Shown here in pieces: positions 1 through 12,797 of a stretch of 64,000 bases of DNA (position 1 is the stretch's first letter; each line of letters starts with the position of its first letter). This DNA is from Drosophila miranda. Taxonomy: Eukaryota > Arthropoda > Insecta > Diptera > Drosophilidae. A program made the translations under genes and the position numbers. The notes beneath the pieces were generated by a model, which did no database searches, had not been told where the DNA came from, and saw only the letters and a list, made by a program, of their open reading frames with translations. The stretch is taken from assembly GCF_003369915.1 (NCBI RefSeq), contig NC_046676.1:10832001-10896000 (forward strand). Direction: 5' to 3'.

Positions 1-3000
1 CGTCACCGTGGGCTGCCCATATTATTTTGTTTGGCTGACGTTTTAATCGGCCTCCTCCTCCCACTGTCATTTTGACAAATCGATAAAGAAAAAGGGAAGA
101 ACGAGGGGATGAGGCCTTGATTTCCGGGAGAAGCAGCTGTCTCTCTCCTCGTGGTATCCGAACAGTACGGACGTACTTATCCAGCTCAAAAAAAAAAAAA
201 AAAATTAATAAAAGGTAAAAATCAAATAAAAGTTCTTGGGAGACCAGCACGATCCGCCGGCCTTTCGGAAGAAAGACCCCATCCACCCAGACGAGAAACC
301 AATCCCCGATCCACGGTGCAGAGGATGGTGCGAATTTTCTGACGATCGCCCCAAAGCGGGCCACCGTAGAGTTGGGAAGCTCCACCCAACGCCCCAACGC
401 CCTCCGCCAACGCGGTCCACCGTAGAGTTGGGAAGCTCCACCTAAAGCCCCAACGCCATCCACCACAGCGAGCCCTTCAGCAGTTCCCGAGCTTCAGCGC
501 CGACAGAGAGCGGCCCCTCAGCCGTTTCCGAGCTTTAGCGCCGGCAGCAGCGAGCTCTTCGCCGCCCCAACGCGAGCCGTCGCGACCGAGAGTGAGCCAT
601 CCAGCCACCGGGCCAAGAGCCTTAAACAAAAAGTGCCAAGTGATCTTCCTTGCCAGGAATAACCAGACCCGTCCAAGGAAAAAGAGACCCTGACCCGAAT
701 TTTTTTTGTCACCGTGCTTCGCCCTAACCTAAAAGCCAGATCATGACATGTGAAGGTTAAATGTATTAAATAAACCCCAACGGAACGGGCAGAACTCGTA
801 TGATGCTCTTGTGGCCCATTGTGCGTTTATTCCCAAAGAACTTATGTGCGCTTGTTAGGCCGTTGACCCCTTTGTGCATATAAAACGAAACCAGCTGCTT
901 GGAGCTTTTTCCGTGCGCCCACACCTTGGTCTATGGATCAAGACCTACCCCAACGAATCTAAATAAACGAATAAATATTGAATAAAGTATAAAATATAGA
1001 AGTTAAAGATGGAATAATTTGATTTATGAACTATATATGCTCAAAAAAAAAAAAGCCCTAAACAAAAAGAAAAAGAAGATCAAGATAATCTGGTGTTAGC
1101 CGTGGTCATGCGTGTGCATGTGTGTGTGCTCTCTCTCTAAAACTTACAGGTATTCCCCTCGCCGAAAGATCTTTTGGACGTGGCCGGAACATGAAAGTAC
1201 GTAAGTGAACAAACTCCCAGTTAACGTTTATAAACTTTTAACATAAAGAGACAAAAGAAAAAACCATACATGAGCCCGGTCGCCCGTAGTCTTTGATTTT
1301 TCCCTAAATTATGTTGGAGTTTTTTTTTTGTTGTAAAGAGGCCTTAAGCCCACGCAAAGCTCAAGAGCTTTGGAAGCTGTAAGCGCAGATCAGCGGCAGC
1401 AGGTGCTTCACACCTATGCGACGGTGATTAGTTACCCTTACTTCTGCATTAATACAAAAATACCGAAAATGAAGAAATCTTAAATTACAAAAGTTCCTAC
1501 TTAAATATTCATTATTATTGTTATTATTCGTTAAATTATTCCCAGTACCCTACCACCTGTTTTTGAGATCATATATTTTATTCCTATTATTTAAAATTAT
1601 TATTCCTATAGTTTTAATTCTCTTATTGCCCTAGCTTATACTCACCCCATAACTATATATCATTTTCCTTCTACCCATGTATTTAGCTTTAGGCACTATC
1701 GATAAAAATAAATATTGTTAAAGATTTGGAAATGAATTGTTAGAAGATTTTTGTTTAGGAGCCATGCAGGGATCGATGAGGGAGAGTGAGGTATGACCCC
1801 CGGCGAGAAAAGGGATCATCCATAAGCCATATTTTCTTCGGAATTAGGATGATCAAGGTTGGGAGGGCCATGGCTGTTGCATCCAACACCAGCACAGCTA
1901 CCCGTCGGTTCGGATATGCAACGCGGAAGCCCACTTCCCTGTCCCCTTAATTCCTTTGTCCCTTCTAATTCCCCCAGCCTCCTCATCCTCCTTCCCCAAC
2001 CCCCTAACACTAGTCATACGGTCATACGCAGGGTATCGCACGCGAAAAAAATAATAATAAGATAAGGTATCGACGCGAGCACGTATAGGAAAGGACCAGT
2101 ATAGGAACCCCCCCATACTACCGATCATACAGCCGGAGCCAGCGCGTGCACCAGTCCTGCCCGATACACCCCCGACCAGCTCGAGTGGCACCGCCACACA
2201 CAACAATCGTTGTATGTGATATGCTACAGCATACATATATATGTGTGTGTTTATTTCAAGGATACTTTCATAGATTAGTTGCTTTCATTTTGTTCAGTTC
2301 ATTCATTGTATTGCTAAATATGGGTTTTCATGGGGAGCGTACTATCCTATCCATTTGCCTTCTCTCACAGAAACACCAACAACGGAGCTCGCCAGTAGCT
2401 GCCATTTAGCGGTGGCAAATGAAGTGCTTTTGCCACCCATCACTAGGAAGTTTTGTTCGAGTTTTATGGGTTCTTTTCTGTCTGACGGTGGGGGTAGGGA
2501 AGGGCGGATGTGGGCTGGGTTTGGGTTCGGTTTCGTTTGGGGTTGAATTCAGCATGATTTCTATCGATTTCTAGTTTTCTATACTCTTCAGTTAGTTATT
2601 TTTGATCTTAAATTAACACTAAGTTGCTTTTGCTTTGCTTTGTTTCGTTTTGTTATTCTTTTGTTTAATATGTATTAATTACATTGATAATTAGTTTATT
2701 TATAATTTCTGTTCGTAAACATTTTACATGATAGGATTCTTGCGTGTGTTTATTTATGTGAGTGTGTTTTGTCTGTCTGTATAATTTTACGTGAGTTCTT
2801 TTCCGTATTTTGCTACAACAAAAACTATGCCTTACAATAATACTTTAGTTACAAGTTTATTTATTCATTTCATCTTGCTTGCTCTTCTCGCTTTTCATAA
2901 ATTTCCTCTGCGCTCTTCATGCGTCTTTCTCTTCTCTACTGCTACATTTCTCGCTTGCATAACTAAAAACAATCAACAAAAGGAGTTAAGTTCAAATAAA

Positions 3001-3700
3001 TTTGTTTTGCAACTAATTATTATGTATATGTATAATCTAAATACGTATATTTAATAGGGCGTTGGGTTTGGTGGGGAGGGGAGTGGGGGGATGGGATTAG
3101 GTAGGAAAGGCAAACGTCAACTAAAATTAAGCCTTACACATTATGCGGGGGGTGCGGGAGTGTGTGTGGATGTGGTGGATACGGGTGAAGGAAGGAATAA
3201 AAACACTAATTACAAAGCGATATGGCAACACTTTTCGTGTGTCTGCCAGTGTCACCACACACACATGGCGTGCCCAAACCTCTCGCGCGATTGTTTTTCT
3301 TGCATGTTTTTCCATTTTTTTGTTTGTTTTTGTTTTAAATAACTAAAAAAAACTGTATAACCTTAAACCAGGCGTCTCTCTGTCCCGCTCCCGTATGTCC
3401 GTCCGTCGGTCGGTCCGTCCGGTACGGTCTGGTCTGCTCTGTTGCACACATCTTAAAGCTATACACAAAAAGTTAAGTTGAATTGTATAAAGATTTCCTT
3501 CTTTTGTATTGATTTTTGTATCCGGCAGAGGAACGCCGCTCACGCCCCCATCCCACTGGTTGACCCAGCGGGATGGATGCCAGGCTTGTTGGCATCGGCA
3601 GCAGGATCAGGTCGTGAAAGTTCCCCTTAGACGGACGAAGTCCTAGAATCGAATCCGTCTGCACTCCCACTCCCACTTCCAGGCGGAGCTGAGCCGAAGG
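1..3700. other. Intergenic stretch, possible LTR-like patch
   Basis: No convincing gene is visible. At 361-386 and 417-442 the same 26 bp recurs with a 56 bp period, and a second, imperfect pair (478-504 and 518-544) has a 40 bp period. A TATAAAA near 879 followed by AATAAA near 964 could be the promoter and polyadenylation part of an LTR, but no terminal TG..CA pair or primer-binding site was found. From about 2550 the DNA is AT-rich and probably includes the 3' UTR of the minus-strand gene that ends at 3772. Confidence 0.35.
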
Positions 3701-3771
3701 GAGTGCCCTGAGCTGGGAGACAACATACCACCACATCCACATCCACGTCCACGTTGCTCTTCTGTCGGTTG

Positions 3772-5313
3772 TCAACAATTCGTGTAGACGCCTTGTGTGT
3801 AGTACAGCTCCGTGATGCGCTCCGGCAGGGTGCTGTACAGGTTGGTGATCAGATCGAGCGGCAGTCGGGACCACGCCTCCTTGATGCGGAATATCAAGTC
3901 GTCCTTGCGCGAGAACTTCCGGCCGCCGTCGAACACCTCTCGGATGAGCCAGCCCCAGATGTTCTCCATAATGTTGAGGTCGTGCGCAATGGACGGCCAC
4001 TTCTGGGTCTTGAGACCCTTGGTATTGAGCAGGTCCTGGGCCGTGGGCAGTGCATGCGACATCCAGTTGTGGTCCTGCAGCACAAACTCTGTGCTACCAC
4101 CTAGTTTGCTGATGATATTCGGTCGCTCGCGCATAACGGCCTCGATGCATGACTCAGGACGCAGTTTGGCTGACGACACCTCCAGATGGAGGGCCCCACC
4201 CACACAGATCATCAGGTAGATGTAGACAGAGTTGCCGCGCGGCCGCTGCGACAGAGTGCGCTCGTAGTTCCGCAAGTCGTGAAAGTAGTAGGAGAAGCCG
4301 TCGGGTCCGTCCAGGTTAAAGCGCCGCTCGTCGTGGAAGACCACCCGTCGCCAGTGCTCCTCGCTCCACACGATGTACGTGTTGGCGAAGTTGAGGCGTT
4401 CCGTCTGGTTGTACTGCGAAAGGGCGGGCTCTGTTTTCAGCTTCTTGGCGCAGTTAGTTGAGCTGGAAGAAGAGGCTGACGAGGAGCTCGACGACGCCGA
4501 CGAGGAAGAGGAGGAGGAGCTCGATGACGAGGACGAGGTGTTGGCATTGCCGGCGGCCGTGGCTCGCAGGAGCGCGTTGGCAGCGGCCGCAATGTTACTG
4601 CTGTTTGGTCCGCCCACTGCCGTGACCCTTTGGATGATGGTGGGTGATACACTGGAGCCGTTCGACTGCTGTGTGGGCGCATGACTGGAAGCTGTTCCTC
4701 CTGTACTGGAGCTGGCCGCTGAGAAGTTGGAGTTCTGGTTCAGCGCATGCACGGGCAGATGGGTCTGTGGCGGTTGCTGACTTTTCAGCGGCACGTGCGG
4801 ATTGCTGTGGCTCATCTGTGTCTGTGGCTGCAGCTGGAGCTGCTGCTGGGGCTGCGTCTGCTGGTAGTACGGATGGTGGTAGCTGATGTGCTGCTGGTGC
4901 TGGTGGATTGTGGGCTGCTTCAACTGCAGCTGCTTTAGCTGTGTCTGCGACTGGGCCAACAGCTGCTGCTGGTGCTGATGTTGGTGATGCTGGACCGTGG
5001 TTGCGCTCGGCATCTGCTGTATTCCCGGATGCTTCAGATAGTAATGCAGAGCCATCAGGTTATTGGCACTGGTCTGCGCTGTGCTGGTGGGGACTGGAAC
5101 AACTGTGGGATTGCCAAGGCCACCACCGCCGGCCACTAGCTGCACTGTGGTGGTGTTCGCTCCTCCTGGCTGCTGGCCGTGCACGGCAGCTGCCGCTGCC
5201 GCCGCTGCTCCAATCGCCCCCGCGCTGGCGGCCAGCTGGGCGGCTGACTTCGGGTCATAGATGAACTTGTTGAAGTTCTGCAGATCGTCCGGACTGAGCA
5301 CGATCGTTTTCAT
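3772..5313 (-). CDS. Tc1/mariner transposase-derived protein with low-complexity N terminus
   Basis: Single-exon frame of 513 aa. The start chosen is the ATG at 5313; the frame stays open upstream to a GTG at 5364 without another ATG. Residues 20-300 are runs of Ala, Gln, His and Ser. The C-terminal 200 residues match the Tc1/mariner DDE fold: FHDERRFNLDGPDG, then LQDHNW, then HDLNIMENIW. Candidate catalytic residues are Asp328, Asp414 and Glu450, with 35 residues between the last two, close to the DD34E spacing of the family. The usual N-terminal paired-like DNA-binding domain is absent, and I saw no flanking terminal inverted repeats. This suggests a host gene domesticated from a transposase. 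Nuclear DNA binding is inferred only. I cannot assign a gene name. Confidence 0.82.
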   Translation of the reverse strand: MKTIVLSPDDLQNFNKFIYDPKSAAQLAASAGAIGAAAAAAAAVHGQQPGGANTTTVQLVAGGGGLGNPTVVPVPTSTAQTSANNLMALHYYLKHPGIQQMPSATTVQHHQHQHQQQLLAQSQTQLKQLQLKQPTIHQHQQHISYHHPYYQQTQPQQQLQLQPQTQMSHSNPHVPLKSQQPPQTHLPVHALNQNSNFSAASSSTGGTASSHAPTQQSNGSSVSPTIIQRVTAVGGPNSSNIAAAANALLRATAAGNANTSSSSSSSSSSSSSASSSSSSASSSSSTNCAKKLKTEPALSQYNQTERLNFANTYIVWSEEHWRRVVFHDERRFNLDGPDGFSYYFHDLRNYERTLSQRPRGNSVYIYLMICVGGALHLEVSSAKLRPESCIEAVMRERPNIISKLGGSTEFVLQDHNWMSHALPTAQDLLNTKGLKTQKWPSIAHDLNIMENIWGWLIREVFDGGRKFSRKDDLIFRIKEAWSRLPLDLITNLYSTLPERITELYYTQGVYTNC

Positions 5314-5364
5314 TTGGAATCTGTTTTGCGATGAGGATAACGATTCAATTCGTTTGAATTTCAC

Positions 5365-8300
5365 TTTAATTTCGGTTTAGTTGCTCATGGATTGGATTTG
5401 TCCCGTTCCTAGTGTCTTTCTTGGTGCTATCCAGCACTGGTTTTACGCCCCCACGCGTACTGGCGATGTGGCAACGCTGGGCAAATGCAGTTCACGGGGG
5501 ATCGAAGTCGGGGGGTCTGGTCTTCTCACAGTTTTTGGAGCTTCGATTACGCACGCACAAACGCTCACGCACTTTCCACTGGCTGGGGCCTGGCTTGATT
5601 TCCAAATGCGTTGTGTGCGTTCGAGTTTTTGGTATTTCGGTTTTCGGTTTTCGGCTTTGGGCAGCAACCTGTCCCGTCTCCGATCTCACTGCTAGCAGCT
5701 CTCTCTCTCTCTCGCTCTTTTTCTTTCCGTATGTGCGTTATCAAAGGGCTGGCCCGATCAACTGTGAACACTCTCTGGGGCTGCTTGCTGTCTTCTTCTG
5801 ATTGCAAAACTCTCTGCTCGTAAAAAGATGTCGGTTTACTTTCCCACCGTCAACCGGGCACGTACAATGCTTCGTCTCTCTTTCCACTCGCGTGTGTGTG
5901 TAGCTGTGAGCTGAGCTGTATGGGTATGGGTATGTGTGCGAGCACTTCCAATATGTTATCCTCTTTTGTTGAAGTGGTTTTTCTTGTCGTTGCCTGCCTG
6001 CCTGCCTGCCTGGCCTGGCTGCTGCTGCTGCTGCAGTTGCTCGGTTGTGCTGTGCAAATGTTTCCTTGTTTCTTTATTCTGCGTGCTCTGCTGCTCGCTT
6101 CGTGCTGCCGCTGCTGCTGGTTGCTGGCTTCTCTTAGTTATTCCGTTGTCGTCGACGTTACCTGGAATAAAGTAAAGCAGGTATGTGAAAAAGAGTCTTG
6201 TTTCACACTTTGCATTGTGTGTGCTTATATATATGCAGTATACATACTGTGCATGTAGTATGTCTGTGTGTGTGTCTGTACTTGCACATCCACACAGATG
6301 CAGCCCAAAACATGTATTCAATAATTTTTTGGCTGGTGAAATCAACAAACCAAAATTGTCTGAACAGATGTTCAAAATGCTCAGATTTCAGGTCGGGTCG
6401 GCCCTCTCCTCTCTTCCCTAGCAGAAAGTAAATAAAAGGTCTTCCTCCGGCCTATCCGTCTGTCTGCCCGTCCTTTTCTCGCCGCCTGCCTGTCGTCGGT
6501 CCCTTTTGTGTATTCTATTTCAGCACGAAATGAGAGCACACACACACCTACACGCAAGTGCAGTTTTCGACTTGCAATTTTAGTATTTTGGAAATTTTAA
6601 GCAGTTGCAATATTTGCAACTCCGTTCCGTCCGCCCATCTCTCTCTCTCTACTTAGCTTCTTTGTTTACCTTTTGTTTTTTTTTTTTTTTCATTCTTCTT
6701 TTCGTTTTTGTTGTGTCTGCTCCTTGTCAGTGTGGTGTGGTCCCATTTCTTGCGAAAATCGAAACAAGTGGTTGGAGGGTCAAAAGTACAGCACAAGAGA
6801 GAGCGCACACACACAGCGAGAGAGAGAGAGAGAGAGCTAAAGAGAGAATGCAAGAGAGCAGGTGTTGCAGAGCTGCACTGAAATTACTGTAATCCTACAG
6901 TCCCGGGTTTCAAAAATATATATTCCTGGATTTGTTTTCGATTGGAATGCCAAATATAAGTTTTTCTATTATTTCCATTTGTTGTTTTTTTTCAGAGGGC
7001 GCCGCGATAACGTTGCGGCCACATCCCCGGATTATTTAGTACGTGTGTGTATGTATGTATTTGCCTTTATCATCTGACTCGAAATGCGACTGCGACGACG
7101 ACTATGACTATGGGGGGCGATGACGACAACGTTTCGCTGGCCACGCGCACGCACATGCTCCACCTAGTATTCTCCCTCCCCCCGGGTTAAGGGCGGCGGC
7201 ACCTAACTAACTAATCGCCTAATAAATTTCATTTCAATAAAATAGTTTACCCTCGTCCACTCTCGCTCTCGCCATCCCCCTTCCACTTCCACTTCCCCTC
7301 TCGCTCTTTCTATTTCCATCTGGGAAATTGTGAATTTAATACGCATGTTTCTTGCCAGAGCAGTCCTACTGCAATTTCTCCAGTTATAATGAAATTAAAA
7401 CTAAAGTCTGCTCTCGACGGGGATGAAAATCCTGTTTTTCGATTAAAGCAAGGGAAGAAAGCTGGCGCTGGCGCTGCCGCCTCAGCGGCTGCCGCAGGGC
7501 ATTGTATCCGTTTCACTTCATCTACGTCGCTCGTGTATACGTGTGCTTCTGTGTGTGTGTGTGTTTGGGGTTGCTCTGCGGATGTCAACTGAAGGACTTG
7601 GACTGCTGCAAAGTCGGTCGTGTATCGCTGTAGTCCCTCAGCTGTGGCACCGGAGTAGGTGCAGCTGGGGCCAAAGTCTCACCAGGGTCTGACCGGTCAG
7701 CGGGTCGAAAGTTCAATGTGGGAAGACGAAAAGGCTGGGTAACTTTTTTGAAATTTAAAAGAGACTTTTGCCAAATTGGCCCGAATTCATAGCCATCTTT
7801 CGTGTTTACACACAGCTTTTGATGAAATAATTTTACAATATTGAACGCACTAGAGAGAACTAAAAGTTATTCCCTTAATCGGGTGGGCACTGTATGTACC
7901 AAATTGGAGGAATGTATTATTTTCAAACACAAATGCCCTTGACAGTTCTAGTCACATTGAACAGCAGTTCGTTGACTTCTTTTAGGGGGAATCGAATCTT
8001 TATAAACGATTGGTTCCACGCAAACCCCAGGTCCCTTACCGATCAATATGATATGTCAATCAGTTGCTGGAGCAAATGTCTGTAGAGATTTCCACTTAAC
8101 GTTTGAGCTGAAAGCGACTTAGATCCACAGTTATTGCAGCAGCTTTCTACGGATAAACAGCTGGCCCACAATCGATATCATTCTCCGACGCTCATTTTCC
8201 ATGTCGATTAAATTCCGCACTGCATTCTTCTGCGCAATTATAAGAAGTTTGAGATATGTACGGAGCACTGATTGATAGTTTAGCGAGTGCTCACAAGTTC

Positions 8301-11300
8301 CAAGCACACACACACACACACTCGTGATAAGATACCGCAGAAGGCAGCAAGCAAAAGCTCAAATGGCACGAGAACCTTTGTTTTGTTTGAACTTTGGCCT
8401 TGTGTTCGTAAATGAACGCCAAAAACTGGTTGTACTTGGGTGAAACTACATATTTCACTGCCGTCGCAGTAGCAGTCGCTGATGCTGGTATCAAGAAATT
8501 TGTAGGAGAGCAGAGCCCTTGGAATCGCTGTAGGCATACAAGTTTTGGTTTGAAAATGTGTCTCCTTACAAAAGGTAGTACAATTTTGAGTCGTCGTTTG
8601 TAACGCTCTGAAGGGAGGCACGTTTTTATAATCATGAGAATGAGACGTCAGAGAATCGGTCCAAGCTGTTTACCAATTTTTAAGATATCTCAGGCTCGTT
8701 TTTTGTGCAGGAAATTGTACTGGAATTCCCTTCTTGTTGTGCGGATGGATAGTCGAAGCGAGCAAAGACAACGTACAATCTTATCAATGGTGCAAAATAT
8801 TCCCTTGACAAATTTCTTAATTAAGTTGGACATCTGTAAAACAATGACTAATCAGGTTTTTTAAGCAATTGACTCATGTTCGAGGAACTGTTTCAGCGTT
8901 ATTTGCCGTGATGTTAGCACATTTTCATTCAAAAGTGATTCACTTTTAAGTTAAGTTTACGAGGAATATCCGGTACCACATGGATTCACATTTTATAGAG
9001 CTTTCACTGGGTTCCATTTACACAGGTATCCCTTCAAGAACGGTGCTTTCAGCACGTTTTAATTGGCAGCACTATTTTCCCGAACCGGACTGTATTTGTA
9101 TGTATATGTATACATATGTATTGGTTTTGCTGGGCAAGCCCTATGACCAAAGGAAAATGTATCGTGGAATATTTCACGGACTACGCTTTGCGGGTGGGGA
9201 TCGAATACGGTTGTCGCTGCACTCTCTGCAGTCCCCACATGCACTATACCCTCTCCCTTTTTCATGGCTATACCCTTTCACGTTGTCGCGTCTCGCGTTG
9301 CACTCGCCAGTTTCCCGTTACGTTGCATTCAAGGAGCCATCAGAGCAGCTCTCACACGCAGAGCAAGAGCCGAAGAGAGAGAGAGAGAGAAAGAGATGCA
9401 TATGGGATATGGAATGGAGAGATGCATGAACATGTGTAAATATCCAAAAATATAAAACGAACCCAACGACCGAACGAAACGCTCGACGTAATAAAATCCC
9501 TTGCGCTCTGCGGACAACGACGCTGGCTGCTCAGCCGCTGCGCAGCCACATGCTTTTTTATATTTATAAATTGAGCCAGCCCTTATGTGTTCGCTCTGCT
9601 CGCTCACGGCTATTTACAACAACAGCAGCAGCAACAACAACCAGTCGAACCAAACGTATACATACATACAATATTGTCTCTATGTCCGAACATGCGTGCG
9701 TGTGTTTGTGCGCGTCGTGTTTTTGTGATGCCATCGCGATATTGAAAGTACATGTGTACATACAAATGAACACACACATATATTTATATGAATATACGTG
9801 TGTACATATGTATGTATGTACTTATATATCAACGTACGTTGAACGAGAATCGAATCGCGTTGAAAACTGCTTGTGTTTGCGAACAACGGGACGATCTGAT
9901 ACGAAGTGCTTCTTTTTTTCAGTTAATTCTTTATATGTACATACGTATATATGCATCATTTACGTTTTTTTTCACGAAAAAATATGGCTGCACAATAAAA
10001 AGCGTTGCTTACGCTGCTTTCCTCACAATTTTTCACTTTATAATACATTTATTCTTTTTTTCAATTTTGTTTCTTGCTCTTTGGCTGTTTTTTATAAAAA
10101 TTATTGCTGACTTGGATTGAATATCGTTTATTCCGTTTACGTTGCGTTTGTTGGTTTGCTTTTGGGTTTGAGTGCGTGATTACGCCATTTTCTTTACTGC
10201 TGCTCCCTCTGCACGCCCATTCCACATTTACCTTTTCGCTTGAAATTTGTTTTTTTTTTTTTTTTGTCGATTTCCACACGCGTACACTGTCTGGAACGGG
10301 TAATATATCTAATTTTTTCAATCAATTTTCTGACGACTTATCCATACTTTTAATGATTTTTTAAATGCAATTTTCAACTTTTATGTTTTCACCAGTGTGG
10401 CCGCGGTGAGCCCCTCAGAAATATACCACAATATACGTCGCAGTATCAATATATACCAAAATATACTGCAAATTTTTTATTCACATTCAATCATGTTCCT
10501 CGATTTTGATATTCGGTTGAGTATCACTAACTAGCTAGGGTCTTCAGCTCAGAACTCATAATTTTATCCGATTGAGGAATAAATTTCCTACTAGACAAGA
10601 TAAATTTGATTACTCCTTTTTATTGCTTTGTTTCTAAAATGATTTCTAAACACAAGAGGTAAACAACGAAATCCAGAAAATTAAACTGTTTTATGTAGAA
10701 AATACATGATAACTACAGATTTGTTACATAGCAACTACGTTTGTATGTAATTATCAAAAGCGACACATGAAGGGGAAATGTGTACGTCTGTTGACAAGCT
10801 TGGCCGTTTTTTTTCATGGAAGCGCTAGTGTGCCAAATTCTCCGTTAACCACTCTTTGACACGCAGTTTTTCCTCTATTTTGGAAAAATAAAGATTTTGA
10901 TGGAAAAAAACCATCAGAATACTATGCTGATCACTACTAATTTGATGTGGCCTGAGCTCTAAGCTAAGTGACATTTCTACACGATTTTTACATTGGTGCA
11001 TCGTAAAAAATGTTTTGAAAATACTAGAAAGAGATAGACTGGAATCTTGCAGTGTGACCCCGAAATTATTGATCAAATAAACGTTCTGATCCTCAGAAAT
11101 ATAACGTTTAATTTTCAAAATATACCGTAAATATACCAATGAAAAAAGAACACTTACCCGACTGTATTTTAACAGGATAACAGCTTGAGCTTAGCCGGCT
11201 TTGAGATTCTTCTTGAAGATCCTTTTACTTACCAAAAATACACGATATCTTTGACATACAAATTCTTCAAGTTTCTTATTTTTCGTAGAGTATTTTTTAA

Positions 11301-11400
11301 TACTTTTTAATAAGGGTTGCATTTTAAAACAGTCGGCTAAATATCGCATAAAAACGATGGAATGTGTGTTAGCACAACGAGGTAGGGCTAGCAAACTGGC
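5365..11400. other. Upstream/intergenic region, no clear gene
   Basis: About 6 kb without a supportable complete gene. It holds CT/GA microsatellites (for example 6819-6835 and 9375-9393), CA/TATG runs and many TG-rich tracts. It may contain 5' UTR exons of the minus-strand gene starting at 5313. Between about 7.9 and 8.9 kb the minus strand has short coding-like pieces, such as the frame ending at 8131, interrupted by stops; these could be a decayed gene but I cannot name it. A copy of the dispersed promoter-bearing repeat lies at 10.41-11.15 kb. Confidence 0.4.
10411..11150 (-). repeat. Dispersed motif-6 repeat, copy 1
   Basis: Blocks of the AAATATACC type (reverse of motif 6) occur at 10420-10480 and 11085-11145. 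Between them is a core with TAATTTTATCCGATTGA near 10558, which recurs in other copies listed here. The stretch near 10708 resembles 39397 (acatg-taactac spacing), placing both copies in the same orientation. Confidence 0.5.
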
Positions 11401-11538
11401 TCATTGGCGAAAACATATGATGTCAGCGTCCCGAGTCTTTTATGCATAAATATATTTATGATTTCTTTCACGTACAATTTGAATATATAGAAATGTTCAT
11501 TAGTTAATTTCAGCTTTTAATTCTCGGGCGTTAGCTGC

Positions 11539-11946
11539 CTAATCGGTTGGATTTTGAATGACTATGAGTATAAAGTCCTTGTCGGGAGCCACCATGATTT
11601 CGTGCTTCTTCGAGCGCACCCGCAGGAATGTCATGTCGTTGGACGGGTCCAAATCTCTCACAACGCTCCGAGCCTTGTCAGCCAGCTGACTCATCAGGCC
11701 AGCATATTGCACGGTCGTTGTATTGTCCAGAGTAGACTTCACCGGAATACCTAATTGGGATCGGATTGGTCATCAGTAATTAAGGTAAGCCATCTATGCA
11801 CCCACCTTCATTGTTGACCACAATGGTACCTACAACGCCTTTGTGACTCTGGATCCGTTTCAGTGTCTCCTCAACCTCTTGCGACTGAAAATGCGGGGCG
11901 ATGATATTGTTTGTAGATTATATTAATACCGGTTGCCACTTACCAT
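11539..11946 (-). CDS. robl: Dynein light chain Roadblock
   Basis: Three coding exons: 11944-11946 (the ATG alone, followed by GTAAGT), 11806-11884 and 11539-11750. Together they give 294 nt, 97 aa plus stop, the usual roadblock length. The product is a light chain that binds the intermediate chain of cytoplasmic dynein (and of axonemal dynein in the family) as a dimer. Single roadblock/LC7 fold: the N-terminal helix is followed by [19 protein letters not shown] and the C terminus ends in VIQNPTD. Splice sites are canonical and phases agree. Two DRE-like sites lie 70-90 bp upstream, typical of a housekeeping promoter. It sits head to head with another roadblock-family gene at 12398. Confidence 0.95.
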
Positions 11947-12017
11947 GTTTACAATTGATTTGTTTCTCGCAAAAAAATAAACTTTTGTTTGTTCAATATT
12001 AGCGATGGACGATACAG

Positions 12018-12035
12018 CTATCGATAGTATCGATT
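12018..12035. promoter_or_regulatory. Paired DRE sites between the two roadblock genes
   Basis: The sequence holds TATCGATA at 12019-12026 and TATCGATT directly after it. DRE (WATCGATW) is the binding site of DREF/BEAF-32 in Drosophila housekeeping promoters. The sites are about 75 bp upstream of the robl ATG and about 370 bp upstream of the divergent gene, so robl is the likelier target. Confidence 0.65.
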
Positions 12036-12397
12036 GCTGACAAATTTTTGCCGAGAACCAATTGGTTCACCAGCACCCCACCAACCAGTTCCATAAGTTC
12101 AATATATCACATATCGATATCAAAGTTTGAAATTAATTTAAAAATGTTTTGGACAAAATTTTTAATTATATACATTTCAAAATATATCCCTTGTGCCCTA
12201 TCCCCTTGGCACCAAATGAACGTCCTACTGACTTAATGTTTTATATCTATTGGAAAATATATACTGCACCATTGACCCACATAGCGCCGTTTCTACTGGA
12301 AACGCGTCATGGAAACCACCCAAATCAGTTGTTAAAAAAAAAACTAGGTGAAAAATCTGTATACAAACAGTTCATCAGAGATAATCACTGTAGCAAA

Positions 12398-12797
12398 ATG
12401 TTACTAGATGCTCCAGAAAGAGTAAAACTATATACATTTTTGTTTTAAATTAGTTTGTTCATAAATATCCTCTCCTTCATAGCCCCCTCGATCTCTACGG
12501 TACGTGGAGGATGCTTTCGATCAGATCAGTAAAAGGAGAAACATTCGGGACATAGTAATTCTCAACGATCTGGGGCATCCGGTAAAGAGTACTATGGGTC
12601 ACGATGACTCCGTTCAGTTTGCTGGACTTTTCCAGGCGATTCGCGGACGACTGGAGCGAGGGATGAAGATAATTGATCCCACAGATGAACTTTTAATGCT
12701 AAGAGTACGTACAAAAACCAACGAGGTGCTGCTAACGCCAGACTCCAAAATCACAGTTATTGTCGTACAAAACGCCCAGGATGATTTCCAAAAATAA
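12398..12797 (+). CDS. Roadblock/LC7-family dynein light chain, divergent paralogue
   Basis: Proposed exons 12398-12421 and 12483-12797 give 112 aa. The second exon has no usable ATG: an in-frame TAG lies at 12480, inside the acceptor. I therefore infer a 61 bp intron (GTAAAA to CTTCATAG) and a first exon starting MLLDAPER, in phase 0. The body (VEDAFDQISKRRNIRDIVIL, then GHPVKST and VQFAGLFQAI) aligns along its length with robl, including the conserved P-V-K-S-T. The family tethers dynein intermediate chains; many fly paralogues are testis-biased, but that is family knowledge and not visible here. It is more diverged than robl and carries a longer N terminus. The first exon is the uncertain part. 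Confidence 0.75.

Noticed and set aside
5314-5364. 17-codon N-terminal extension of the Tc1-derived protein
   Set aside because: It begins at GTG, not ATG; the first ATG in frame is at 5313.
7894-8640. Possible receptor-like gene on the minus strand
   Set aside because: Short coding-like pieces are broken by stops and no exon chain or family motif could be supported.
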